Of a stretch of 10,276 nt of DNA, positions 1 through 6,846 are shown in pieces. Below the pieces are notes generated by a model. It did no database searches, had not been told where the DNA came from, and saw only the letters and a list, made by a program, of their open reading frames with translations. Source of the stretch: CAYMRB01 sp964392615 (GTDB lineage Bacteria; Planctomycetota; UBA8108). The DNA lies in assembly GCA_964392615.1 (NCBI GenBank), contig CAYMRB010000369.1, positions 1 through 10,276 on the forward strand. The letters run 5' to 3'. The stretch's first letter is position 1; each line of letters starts with the position of its first letter. A program made the translations under genes and the position numbers.

Positions 1-76
1 GGACGAGGGACGAGGGACGAGGGACGAGGGACGAGGGACGAGGGACGAGGGACGAGGGACGAGGGACGAGGGACGA
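1..76. repeat. GGACGAG heptanucleotide tandem array
   Basis: Ten complete and one partial copy of the 7-bp unit GGACGAG lie head to tail with no visible mismatch. The array starts at the window edge, so its true length is unknown. It ends about 30 bp before the putative -10 box of the lptD leader. Seven is not a multiple of three and no gene reads through it here, so it is most simply an intergenic microsatellite that can change length by slippage. Confidence 0.97.
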
Positions 77-85
77 CCCCTGACC

Positions 86-114
86 TTCCCCTACCCGGCT
101 GCGCCGGATAGAAT
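86..114 (+). promoter_or_regulatory. possible sigma70-type promoter for the lptD leader
   Basis: TAGAAT at 109-114 matches the -10 consensus at five of six bases. A -35 at 17 bp spacing (86-91, TTCCCC) is poor, so this rests mostly on the -10 box. Transcription would start near 120-121, exactly where the 5' arm of a perfect 11-bp hairpin begins, which is the main reason to take it seriously. Confidence 0.35.
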
Positions 115-119
115 CCGCG

Positions 120-255
120 TGGGCTGCCCGGGCGCACGTGTTCGCGACGGACGCTCTTGGCGGGCAGCCCAAGCGCGCGGAGTTGGAGCTGACCGCGTCG
201 CGCTCACCCCGCAGGGGCCAAGCGACGCCCGGCAGCTCAACTCCGCGTGGTCAGC
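120..255 (+). promoter_or_regulatory. highly structured leader upstream of lptD
   Basis: Hairpin I pairs 120-130 (TGGGCTGCCCG) with 161-171 perfectly over 11 bp. Hairpin II is a nested stem: 179-191 pairs with 233-244 over 12 bp with one bulged G, then 195-201 with 222-228 over 7 bp, then CCCC 207-210 with GGGG 214-217 around a 3-nt loop. An alternative 7-bp helix (188-194 with 249-255) cannot coexist with the outer stem of hairpin II. There is no T-run, so this is not a simple terminator. The pairings are read directly from sequence; a role as a 5' UTR switch, attenuator or separate RNA is inference. It matches no RNA family I recognise. Confidence 0.5.
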
Positions 256-275
256 ACTGTCCGCGCCGTTGAAGT

Positions 276-287
276 GGAGAATCCGTC
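276..287 (+). promoter_or_regulatory. ribosome binding site pointing to a CTG start at 288
   Basis: GGAGA at 276-280 lies 7 nt before an in-frame CTG at 288. No comparable motif precedes the GTG at 348. The frame is closed upstream by TGA at 270-272, and no ATG, GTG or TTG occurs in frame between 273 and 347. Starting at 288 adds 20 residues containing several arginines ahead of the hydrophobic core, which would complete the signal peptide. Confidence 0.4.
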
Positions 288-347
288 CTGAGAGCGTCCG
301 CCCCATCGCTGCCGTTTCCGTCCCGGTCCGGGCGCGCCTCCCCCGGC

Positions 348-2969
348 GTGGTCGCGCTGCTGCTCGTCCTGTGGGGGGGCGTGGCTACCGCTCAGGCTCC
401 GAGCGGCGGGGATCGCCGGACGGCGAAGGACGACGAGCAGCGGGCCCGGCAGCAGAAGATCCTCGACGAGCTGTGGCCACAGATCGGCGACCACTCGCAG
501 ATCGTCGCGGGCGAGGAGGCCGGCTACGTCTTCGATCCGGACTCCGGCGACGCGACGTACTACGCGATCGGCGGCGTGCGGTGGGACCTCGAGCTGCTAG
601 GCAATGGCGTTCGCCTCTGGTGCGACTCGCTCATCGTGATCGTGCCCCGGGCCGCGGAGCTCGCCCGGTCGGACGACGCGCCGATCGACCCGTCGGATCC
701 GACCGCGAAGGTCGATTGGGGCCAGCTCGAGTTCCGCTTCTGGGCCGAGGGCAATGTGCGGATCGAGCTCGTCGGCCGCGCGACGACGATCGGCGCCGAC
801 GCGTTCTTTTTCGATCGCAGCGTGCCGATCGGCGTCGCCCAGAACGGCCGCATCGAGACGACCCTGACCGGGCTGCGCGGCGTGCTGGGCGCCATGAAGG
901 ACCGCGATGTCCGCGGCACGCGGCCGCACCCGCGTGACGTCGCGCCGTCCGGCATTCCGCTGACCGTCACCGCGAAGACTCTCGCGACGAGCGACTTCAA
1001 GCGGTTTCGCGGCGCCGAGGTCGAGGTCACGCACTGCGACTGCGGCGTGCCGCGCGTGACGGTCGCGGCGAGCGAGATCTCGGTCGAGGCCGAGGAGGTC
1101 GGCGATTCGGCGAGCCGCGCGGGGGAGCGCGACGACGGGTACGTCGGCGCCGACGCACCGCCCGCCTACTACCTGATCGACCTCGAGGACACGCGGCTCG
1201 AGATCGAGGAGGCCGAGGTCCTGCCGCTGCCGCTGTCGTACTGGGACACCCGCTGGCACGACTATTTGCCGATCCGCTCGGTCGACGTCGGCAGCTCGTC
1301 GAAGTTCGGATTCGAGACGTCGATCGACTGGAACATCAACTTCTTCCTGCGCTACCTGCCGCTCGGGGACGCGCGCTTCGCACGAGACCTGATCCGGCGG
1401 TCGAGGCTCGACTTCGAGACGACGTATCTGTCGAAGCGCGGCGGCGGATACGGGCCGAAGGGCGAGTGGGGCCGCACGCCCCGTTCGTGGCAGCCGTGGC
1501 AGGTCGGCGCGGAGAGCTGGTCGTATTACGGCGAGGGACGCCACTTCCGCATCCGCGATGACGGCGTCGATCGCTCGCTCGGCTCGACCGCGCCGCCGGA
1601 CGCGGACCGCTGGTGGAATCAGGTCTACCACCGCCAGACGATCCCGTACCTCGGCATCCTCGACATCGAGTACTCCGAGTGGTCGGATCCGAACTTCCTC
1701 AACGAGTACTGGGAGTCGATCTTCAAGCAGGAGAAGCAGCAGGAGAACCTCTTCTACCTGCGCCAGAACATCGGCGACAACGCGGCGGCCGCGTGGCTCT
1801 ACAAGTACCGCTCCAACAGCTTCGACTCGGTCGTCGAGCGGCTGCCGGAGGCACGCGTGGGAATCTGGGACCAGCAGCTCTTCGACTCGGGGGTCTACAC
1901 CGACCTGACGGCGCGCGCGACGAACCTGCGCATCCGTCCCGCTGACCGGGTCGTGAGCCCGACGCAGCGCTACGGCCGCGCCGACCTGATGAACGAGTGG
2001 TCCTATCCGATCAGCTGGCTCGATCCGTATCTGCAGATGCGGCCGTTCGCGTTCGCGCGATACACGGCGTACGAGGAAGTGCTCGACGCGGGCAAGGGCG
2101 GCGAGGACCGCGGCGCGTTCGGAGCCGGGATGACCGTCAGCCAGCAGTGGTCGCGGACGTTCCCCACCGCGCCCGAGTCGTTCCTGCGCGAGTGGTTCGC
2201 GATCGACGGCCTGAAGCACATCGTTGCGCCGAAGGTCACGTACCGTAACCTGTTCGCGAACGATCTCGCGACGAACGAGGTCATCGGCGTCGATGAGGTC
2301 GATACGGTCGGTCTCCAGGAAACCGTCGCCGTGTCGCTGCGCCAGGCGCTGATCACGCGCCAGCGCGACGCGGGGCCGGCGAACACGACGCCGCTCCTGC
2401 GCCGTGCCGAGGGGAAGCTCGAGCCCGTCGGCTACTACCAGCGTGACGTGCTCGAGAGCGAGATCAGCTTCATCGTCTACCCGCACGCGAGCCGCGACAA
2501 CAGCGACGACTCGCTGTCGTTCCTCGTGCTCGACAACACGCTGAATCCGGGAGCGGGCCTGTCGCTGCGGTCGTGGGTCGCGCTCGACCCGAACCGCGAC
2601 TTCCGCGGCGAGCGGATCGAGACCTCGCTGACGGCCGATCTGATCCCGGACCGGCTCGCCCTGACCATCGGTGACGTCTACACGCGGGCCGCACCGGGAA
2701 CGGGGCTCGACGACGCGAACTGGCTGTACTTCCTGCTCAGCGCGTATCCGGACGACAAGTGGCGCGCGCAGCTCTACTGGTCGCACGACCTCGAGTCGGG
2801 CCGGGAAGCGGAGGTCAGCGTCACGGTCGGACGGATTTTCCGCTGCTTCGCGCTCCTGTTCGAGTACTCGCTCGACGCCGGCGAGGACGACGGGCACAGC
2901 TTCTCGGTGAACCTGCAGCCGCTCGATCTCTTCACCGGGCGCGGGTTTCAGCGGGGCAGGAGGTGGTGA
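348..2969 (+). CDS. lptD: LptD-like outer-membrane LPS assembly protein
   Basis: The product resembles LptD, the outer-membrane beta-barrel that inserts lipopolysaccharide into the outer leaflet after receiving it from the periplasmic Lpt bridge. The GTG-initiated form (873 aa) opens with a hydrophobic segment and an AQA-type cleavage site near residue 17. Residues about 50-240 look like the LptA/OstA beta-jellyroll and include the typical Cys patch at 229-232 (HCDC). A long barrel follows: SKRGGGYGP near 362-370, SDPNFLNEYW near 446-455, a HIVAP strand near 624, and a terminal Trp as in many outer-membrane proteins. The length suits LptD (about 750-950 aa). The GTG start lacks a Shine-Dalgarno and leaves the signal peptide without a basic n-region; CTG at 288 may be the real start (893 aa). 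Cysteines are 92, 230, 232 and 833. The gene ends 13 bp from the convergent lipoprotein gene. The family call is firm; the start is not. Confidence 0.85.
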   Translation: MVALLLVLWGGVATAQAPSGGDRRTAKDDEQRARQQKILDELWPQIGDHSQIVAGEEAGYVFDPDSGDATYYAIGGVRWDLELLGNGVRLWCDSLIVIVPRAAELARSDDAPIDPSDPTAKVDWGQLEFRFWAEGNVRIELVGRATTIGADAFFFDRSVPIGVAQNGRIETTLTGLRGVLGAMKDRDVRGTRPHPRDVAPSGIPLTVTAKTLATSDFKRFRGAEVEVTHCDCGVPRVTVAASEISVEAEEVGDSASRAGERDDGYVGADAPPAYYLIDLEDTRLEIEEAEVLPLPLSYWDTRWHDYLPIRSVDVGSSSKFGFETSIDWNINFFLRYLPLGDARFARDLIRRSRLDFETTYLSKRGGGYGPKGEWGRTPRSWQPWQVGAESWSYYGEGRHFRIRDDGVDRSLGSTAPPDADRWWNQVYHRQTIPYLGILDIEYSEWSDPNFLNEYWESIFKQEKQQENLFYLRQNIGDNAAAAWLYKYRSNSFDSVVERLPEARVGIWDQQLFDSGVYTDLTARATNLRIRPADRVVSPTQRYGRADLMNEWSYPISWLDPYLQMRPFAFARYTAYEEVLDAGKGGEDRGAFGAGMTVSQQWSRTFPTAPESFLREWFAIDGLKHIVAPKVTYRNLFANDLATNEVIGVDEVDTVGLQETVAVSLRQALITRQRDAGPANTTPLLRRAEGKLEPVGYYQRDVLESEISFIVYPHASRDNSDDSLSFLVLDNTLNPGAGLSLRSWVALDPNRDFRGERIETSLTADLIPDRLALTIGDVYTRAAPGTGLDDANWLYFLLSAYPDDKWRAQLYWSHDLESGREAEVSVTVGRIFRCFALLFEYSLDAGEDDGHSFSVNLQPLDLFTGRGFQRGRRW

Positions 2970-2982
2970 CCTTCCGAGCCGC

Positions 2983-3555
2983 TTACTTCAGCGGTGCGAC
3001 GCGCGCGACCACCGCTCCGATCACTTCTCCCTCGCCCCAGCCGTTCTTCTTGTACTGGGGAAAGAAAGGATCGGGCGCGTCTGCTGGCGTGCCGTGACAG
3101 AGGAGGCAGCCCTTGGTCGTCTTGATCGGCTCGGCGTAGTACGTCGCCTCGGTCGTGTCTCGGCTGACGCTCGGCTTGCCGCCCTTGATCTCCTCCATGA
3201 TGGCGATGGCGGTCGTATCGCCCTGGTTGTGCTCGTTGCGGGGGTTCTCGACGACCATCTTGACCCAGGCGCGCTCGCCGGTGGCCTCGGCGACGGTCTC
3301 GTAGAAGACCTTGTCCGCGACGGCGGCCGGCAGCAGCACGTTCTCGGCGAGCCACTTCTTGTGCTCGACGTCCGCGCCGACGTAGTGGCTCGCGATGACT
3401 CCGCGCGTGCGGAGCTCGAGCTTCACCAGCAGGCGAGCGAGCTCCTGGTCCTGCTCGGCGCTCTTCTTGGACGGCGCGGAGCTCGTGCAGCCGCTCAGCA
3501 GGCTCACGGCGATGATCGACAGGACACACATCCCGCAGATGTCGTTGGTCTTCAT
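2983..3555 (-). CDS. monohaem c-type lipoprotein, Tll0287-like (DUF3365) domain
   Basis: This 190-aa protein is predicted to be exported, lipid-anchored and to bind one haem c. Starting at ATG 3555 gives a short n-region, a hydrophobic stretch (residues 9-20) and a lipobox LSGC with Cys23 as the modified residue. A GTG 17 codons further upstream would bury this signal, so it is rejected. The CxxCH site is CLLCH at 150-154. The surrounding pattern, with a downstream FPQYKKNGWGEGEVIGAV run, is that of the Tll0287-like haem domain (PF11845/DUF3365), also found as a sensory domain in kinases and cyclases. No signalling output domain is attached, so it may be an electron-transfer or redox/ligand-sensing lipoprotein; the exact role is unknown. 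Upstream only a weak GGGA lies about 10 nt before the start. It converges on lptD and diverges from coaD. Confidence 0.85.
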   Translation of the reverse strand: MKTNDICGMCVLSIIAVSLLSGCTSSAPSKKSAEQDQELARLLVKLELRTRGVIASHYVGADVEHKKWLAENVLLPAAVADKVFYETVAEATGERAWVKMVVENPRNEHNQGDTTAIAIMEEIKGGKPSVSRDTTEATYYAEPIKTTKGCLLCHGTPADAPDPFFPQYKKNGWGEGEVIGAVVARVAPLK

Positions 3556-3607
3556 GACGCTTTGTTCCCGTAGACGTGGATGCGAACGCGAATGCCGAGG
3601 TCGCACG

Positions 3608-3634
3608 CTAATACGCGTCCACGCAGGAGGTCAA
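3608..3634 (-). promoter_or_regulatory. weak promoter candidate for the haem lipoprotein
   Basis: On the minus strand TTGACC (3634-3629) and TATTAG (3613-3608) are separated by 15 bp. The -35 is good, but the -10 matches four of six bases and the spacing is short. It lies about 50 bp before the ATG at 3555. Confidence 0.25.
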
Positions 3635-3642
3635 GGACTCAC

Positions 3643-3695
3643 GGCGGCGCCTTTGGTAGACTGAGCTGCGCTCTACCAAACTCCACGGTGCCGCC
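3643..3695 (+). promoter_or_regulatory. two-part hairpin abutting the coaD start codon
   Basis: TTTGGTAGA (3652-3660) pairs perfectly with TCTACCAAA (3672-3680) around an 11-nt loop. Immediately outside, GGCGGCGCC (3643-3651) pairs at eight of nine positions with GGTGCCGCC (3687-3695), leaving a 6-nt bulge (3681-3686). The last paired base touches the ATG of coaD, and no Shine-Dalgarno lies between. It sits between divergent genes and has no T-run, so it is not a terminator. It could control coaD translation, or the inner palindrome could be an operator; both are inferences. Confidence 0.5.
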
Positions 3696-4205
3696 ATGGC
3701 TTTGACAGCTGTCTACCCCGGGAGCTTCGATCCCCCGACGCGCGGTCACCTCGACGTGATCGAGCGGGCGCTTCGCCTCGTCGATCGCCTCGTGGTCGCG
3801 GTGGTCGCGAATCCGGGCAAATCGCCGCTCTTCACGCTCGAAGAGCGTCTCGATCTCGTTCGCGAGGCGATGGGGGAGCTCGACGGTGCGGAGCGCGTCG
3901 AGGTCGTGTCGTTCGAGGGGTTGACCGTCGACCTCGCGCATCGACTCGGCGCGCGCTGGCTCGTGCGCGGCATCCGCTCCGCGGCCGACGCTGCCGCCGA
4001 GCTGCCGATGGCGCTGTCGAACCGCCGCTGCGGCGCGGTCGAGATCGACACGCTGTTCCTGCCGGCGAGCGCCGAGGTCGCGTTCGTCGCATCGCGGCTC
4101 GTGCGCGAGATCGCGCGCGAGGGCGGACGCCTCGACGCGTTCGTGACGCCGGTGGTCGAGCGCGCGCTGCGCGAGAAGCTCGGTCAGGGCGGCGTTCAGG
4201 CGTAG
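3696..4205 (+). CDS. coaD: phosphopantetheine adenylyltransferase
   Basis: CoaD transfers AMP from ATP to 4'-phosphopantetheine to make dephospho-CoA, the penultimate cytosolic step of coenzyme A synthesis. The 169-aa length is typical. The N-terminal PGSFDPPTRGHLD run holds the nucleotidyltransferase motif T15-x-G17-H18; K42 matches the catalytic lysine position, and VRGIRSAAD at 90-98 with E102 matches the RG.R...D...E element. The usual ISSS-type segment that contacts the ATP phosphates near the C-terminus reads VASR at 131-134, so only one of the serines remains. The flanking LVREIAREGG is well conserved, so I still call it a functional enzyme with modest caution. The ATG is preceded by a hairpin and no evident ribosome site. 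The gene ends 10 bp from the convergent secreted-protein gene. Confidence 0.93.
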   Translation: MALTAVYPGSFDPPTRGHLDVIERALRLVDRLVVAVVANPGKSPLFTLEERLDLVREAMGELDGAERVEVVSFEGLTVDLAHRLGARWLVRGIRSAADAAAELPMALSNRRCGAVEIDTLFLPASAEVAFVASRLVREIAREGGRLDAFVTPVVERALREKLGQGGVQA

Positions 4206-4215
4206 CGAGCCGCGG

Positions 4216-6801
4216 TCACGCGCCGCTGCCGCTGCAGTCCAGCGGATCGTCGTCGAGATCCGGCCTCGGCACCTCGAGCGGTGCCGGCGGCGGTGTGCCG
4301 CGGCGGAACACCCAGTCGAGCAGGGCGGCGGCGTCGCCCAGCGCGATCCGGCCGTCGTCGTCGACATCGGCGGCCTCGAGGCAGTCGATGTCGCGGCCCC
4401 GGAACGCGTGCAGCACGATGTTCACTGCGTCGCTGACCGAGTGCGCGCCATCGCCGTCGACATCGCCGCGCACGAACGCCGTGCCCGGCGCTGCCAGGAT
4501 GAGCTCCGCCGACAGCGACAGATCGCTCGAGTCGATCGTCGCGTTGTGGACCTCGATCGCCAGCACGTTGCGCCCCGCTCGCAGTGCGCCGCGATCGACG
4601 GTGATATCGATCGCCTCGTCGAACGTCCCTGCGCCGCCGAGGATCTCGTGCTGCGCGTTGGCCGGCTCGTCGAACGTCGGCGGCGTGCCCGTCATGTTGC
4701 GGCGCGCGACCTCGACGCCGTTGAGGTACGCGACGAAGCCGTCGTCCCAGCGCACGCGTAGCTCGAGGTGCTCGACGTTCGCGCCCCCGCCGCCCATCGT
4801 CCACTCGCGCCGCGCGTAGAGCGTCCAGGCCAGGTTCTGGATTCCCAGGATCTCGGTCGCGTCGTCGTCGTCGCCGTACCCGAGCCCGGACGGTCCGCGC
4901 TCCCAGTCGGCGTCGGCCGGTCGGAACTGCAGCAGGTTCCAGTCGGCCGGAGGGGGAGCGTCTCCGACGCGGAAGTCCCACTCGTCGCCTTCTGCCACGA
5001 CGAGCCACAGGTCGTCGCGCTCGTACAGATACCCGGCGGCGAGCGTCGCTGTGCCGCGGGACGTGCGGACGTTTACCGTCGCGGGGCCGACTCTCGGCCC
5101 GGCCGGCACCTCGGCCGTCAGCTCTCCTGCGCTGAGGACCTCGACGTCGGGCGACTCGCGGCCCGCGAAGCGCACCGAGGTGTCGTCCTCGACGAAGCCG
5201 CCGCCGAAGATCGTCACACGGTTGCCTCCGGCCAGCGGGCCGCTCCCCGGCACGACGCGGGTGATGGCCACCCCCGGAAAGTCGGTGATCTCGACCCACT
5301 GCGGATCCTCCGCCTCGGCTCCTGTCGACGCGCCGAGCACGAGTCCGATGTCGAACGGCCCCTCGTCACGGGACGTCTGCCCGAGCCCCTCGTCCATCGG
5401 CCACGCGACGTCGACGTCGTCCTGCTCGCCGACGGGCGTGAACCGCTGGTCCCGGATGTCGGCGGGAAGTCGCTCGAACGGCCAGATGCCGACCGACTCG
5501 ATCGTCCCCCGGTAGGCCCCGGCCAGTCCGCCGCTCGCGACACCGGCTCCGAGCCGCAACCGGTTGACCTCGGAATGGTCTACGCCGTTGGCGTCCTGCG
5601 CGACGAGTTCGCCGTCAAAGAAGATCTGACGGCCGCCGCTCGAGAACGTGTACGCGATGTGATGCCAGGTCGCGCTGCCGACGTCGACTCCCGCGACGAG
5701 GTCCTGCTGCTCGCCTCCGACGATCGTCCGCGCACGGATGTTGCCCGCGCGGACGTCGAGTCGGAACTCGTCTTCGCCGTCGAGACTCTCGAACGACAGC
5801 AGCGTGCGGTAGAAGAAGTTGAAGAAGCCATCGTCGGTGCGCCGGATCCAGAGCTGCACGGTCCCCTCCTCGAGCAGTCCCTCGAGTCCGGCGGCGATGG
5901 TCCATTGATCGCCGTCGAAGAGGAGTCCGAATCGACCCGGCTCCGCGTAACGGTAGGCCCCGGGGAGCACGACCTGGCCCCGCGCGTCCTCGACCACCAC
6001 GTCGACGACGCCGGCGAAGGCAGCCGGCGGCACCGCGACGGTGAGCCTGTCGTCCTCGACACCCACGTCCGGCGAAGCGACGCCGCCGAAGGTCACGGTC
6101 GGAGGATCGAGGGGATCGAATCCACGGCCGATGAGGTCGACGGAATTGCCACCTTCGACCGGTCCGAAGGGCGGCGAGACGGACTCCACCCAGAACGGCG
6201 CGGTGACGAGCTCCGCCGAGAACGACAGGTCGCTCGAGGCCAGGGTGGCGTTGTGGACCTGCGCGGCCAGCACGTGGGCGGCGCCCGGGATCAGATCGTC
6301 GAGCGGCAGCTCGAGGATGATCTCCTCGTCGAAGCCGGTCGGGCCCGAGATCTCGTGCTCGACATCGGCGAGCTGGTCGAACGGCGGCGAGACGCCGAGC
6401 ATGCCGCGCCGCGTGACCTCGCGGCCGTCGATGTACGCGATGAACGCGTCGTCGTAGCGCACGCGCAGCACGAGCACCCCGCCCGCGCCGCCCTCCGGCA
6501 CCTCGAACGGCCGGCGCGCGTAGACTGACACGTATCCGTCTTGCATGTCGGCGAGAACCGTCGCGTCGTCGTCGTCACCGTAGCCGATGCCGGACGGGCC
6601 CTCTTCCCAGCCGTTGTCGATGACGTCGAAGTCGTGGTCGATCCACGTCGGCGGCGGCTCGGAGCGGCCGCGGAAGAAGCTCCACGTGTCGCCTTCGCCG
6701 ATCAGAGTCTCCTGTGCCGCGGCGTCGGTCGCCACGGCGGTGCCCAGCAGGACGGCGGCGATCGCCACCGTGCAGACGCGGAATCCGAGCTCGGTTCTCA
6801 T
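4216..6801 (-). CDS. secreted multidomain protein: TIG, LamG-like and dockerin-like modules
   Basis: This is an 861-aa exported protein of unknown function. ATG 6801 is chosen because AGGGG lies 8 nt upstream and a signal peptide follows (Arg2, Arg8, hydrophobic 9-20, cleavage near AAAQ at 30). Modules in order: beta-sandwich A, about 36-199; IPT/TIG, 204-286; LamG/concanavalin-like, about 290-505; IPT/TIG, 511-593; beta-sandwich B, 604-768; and two dockerin-type calcium loops at 780-791 and 812-823, followed by a short acidic tail. A and B share GPSG(I/L)GYGDDDDAT, a (V/L)xLRVR(Y/W)DD(A/G)F segment and VHNAT..SSDLS.SAEL. A and B resemble modules found beside CotH and lamin-tail domains in planctomycete surface proteins. 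No catalytic site is visible, so carbohydrate binding or cell-surface or matrix assembly is the likely role. No cohesin partner is visible. The gene is monocistronic here, diverging from mtaB. Confidence 0.9.
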   Translation of the reverse strand: MRTELGFRVCTVAIAAVLLGTAVATDAAAQETLIGEGDTWSFFRGRSEPPPTWIDHDFDVIDNGWEEGPSGIGYGDDDDATVLADMQDGYVSVYARRPFEVPEGGAGGVLVLRVRYDDAFIAYIDGREVTRRGMLGVSPPFDQLADVEHEISGPTGFDEEIILELPLDDLIPGAAHVLAAQVHNATLASSDLSFSAELVTAPFWVESVSPPFGPVEGGNSVDLIGRGFDPLDPPTVTFGGVASPDVGVEDDRLTVAVPPAAFAGVVDVVVEDARGQVVLPGAYRYAEPGRFGLLFDGDQWTIAAGLEGLLEEGTVQLWIRRTDDGFFNFFYRTLLSFESLDGEDEFRLDVRAGNIRARTIVGGEQQDLVAGVDVGSATWHHIAYTFSSGGRQIFFDGELVAQDANGVDHSEVNRLRLGAGVASGGLAGAYRGTIESVGIWPFERLPADIRDQRFTPVGEQDDVDVAWPMDEGLGQTSRDEGPFDIGLVLGASTGAEAEDPQWVEITDFPGVAITRVVPGSGPLAGGNRVTIFGGGFVEDDTSVRFAGRESPDVEVLSAGELTAEVPAGPRVGPATVNVRTSRGTATLAAGYLYERDDLWLVVAEGDEWDFRVGDAPPPADWNLLQFRPADADWERGPSGLGYGDDDDATEILGIQNLAWTLYARREWTMGGGGANVEHLELRVRWDDGFVAYLNGVEVARRNMTGTPPTFDEPANAQHEILGGAGTFDEAIDITVDRGALRAGRNVLAIEVHNATIDSSDLSLSAELILAAPGTAFVRGDVDGDGAHSVSDAVNIVLHAFRGRDIDCLEAADVDDDGRIALGDAAALLDWVFRRGTPPPAPLEVPRPDLDDDPLDCSGSGA
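4294..4473 (-). other. dockerin-like pair of EF-hand loops
   Basis: Residues 777-836 of the secreted protein carry DVDGDGAHSVSD and DVDDDGRIALGD, each with acidic residues at loop positions 1, 3, 5 and 12 and Gly at 6, as expected for calcium loops. The linker contains Cys807, and the protein's other mature-region Cys is 856 near the C-terminus. C-terminal modules of this form recur in planctomycete secreted proteins. Confidence 0.85.
4498..4992 (-). repeat. intragenic beta-sandwich repeat B
   Basis: This encodes residues 604-768 of the secreted protein. It is homologous along its length to repeat A (6205-6696), including a near-identical GPSGLGYGDDDDAT motif and a shared VHNAT..SSDLS ending. 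The copies have diverged clearly outside these motifs, so the duplication is old. Confidence 0.85.
6205..6696 (-). repeat. intragenic beta-sandwich repeat A
   Basis: This encodes residues 36-199 of the secreted protein, just after the signal peptide. It is the N-terminal counterpart of repeat B. The DDDDAT coding stretch is nearly identical at DNA level in both copies (around 6562-6590 and 4857-4885). Confidence 0.85.
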
Positions 6802-6846
6802 GGTCAATTCCCCTTGCGCGCCAACGATCGCGGTCCGCACCCGCCG

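Noticed and set aside
1..76. The tandem array considered as a CRISPR
   Set aside because: The 7-bp units abut with no spacers and are far too short.
179..244. Resemblance of the nested hairpin with a bulged G to an integron attC site
   Set aside because: The GTT and AAC ends are in the opposite order from attC, and there is no integrase or cassette array.
597..2897. A 766-codon open frame on the minus strand inside lptD
   Set aside because: It is antisense to a clear LptD, has Arg/Val/Asp-rich low-information sequence, and is typical of shadow frames in GC-rich DNA.
3649..3685. tRNA D-arm-like words on the minus strand before coaD (TTGGTAGAGCGC and AGCTCAGT)
   Set aside because: The two pieces are in the wrong order, there is no T-arm or acceptor stem, and the sequence is better explained as a simple inverted repeat.
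4768..6528. A 586-codon open frame on the plus strand across the secreted-protein gene
   Set aside because: The opposite strand carries recognisable TIG, LamG-like and sandwich domains; this frame has no motif or ribosome site.
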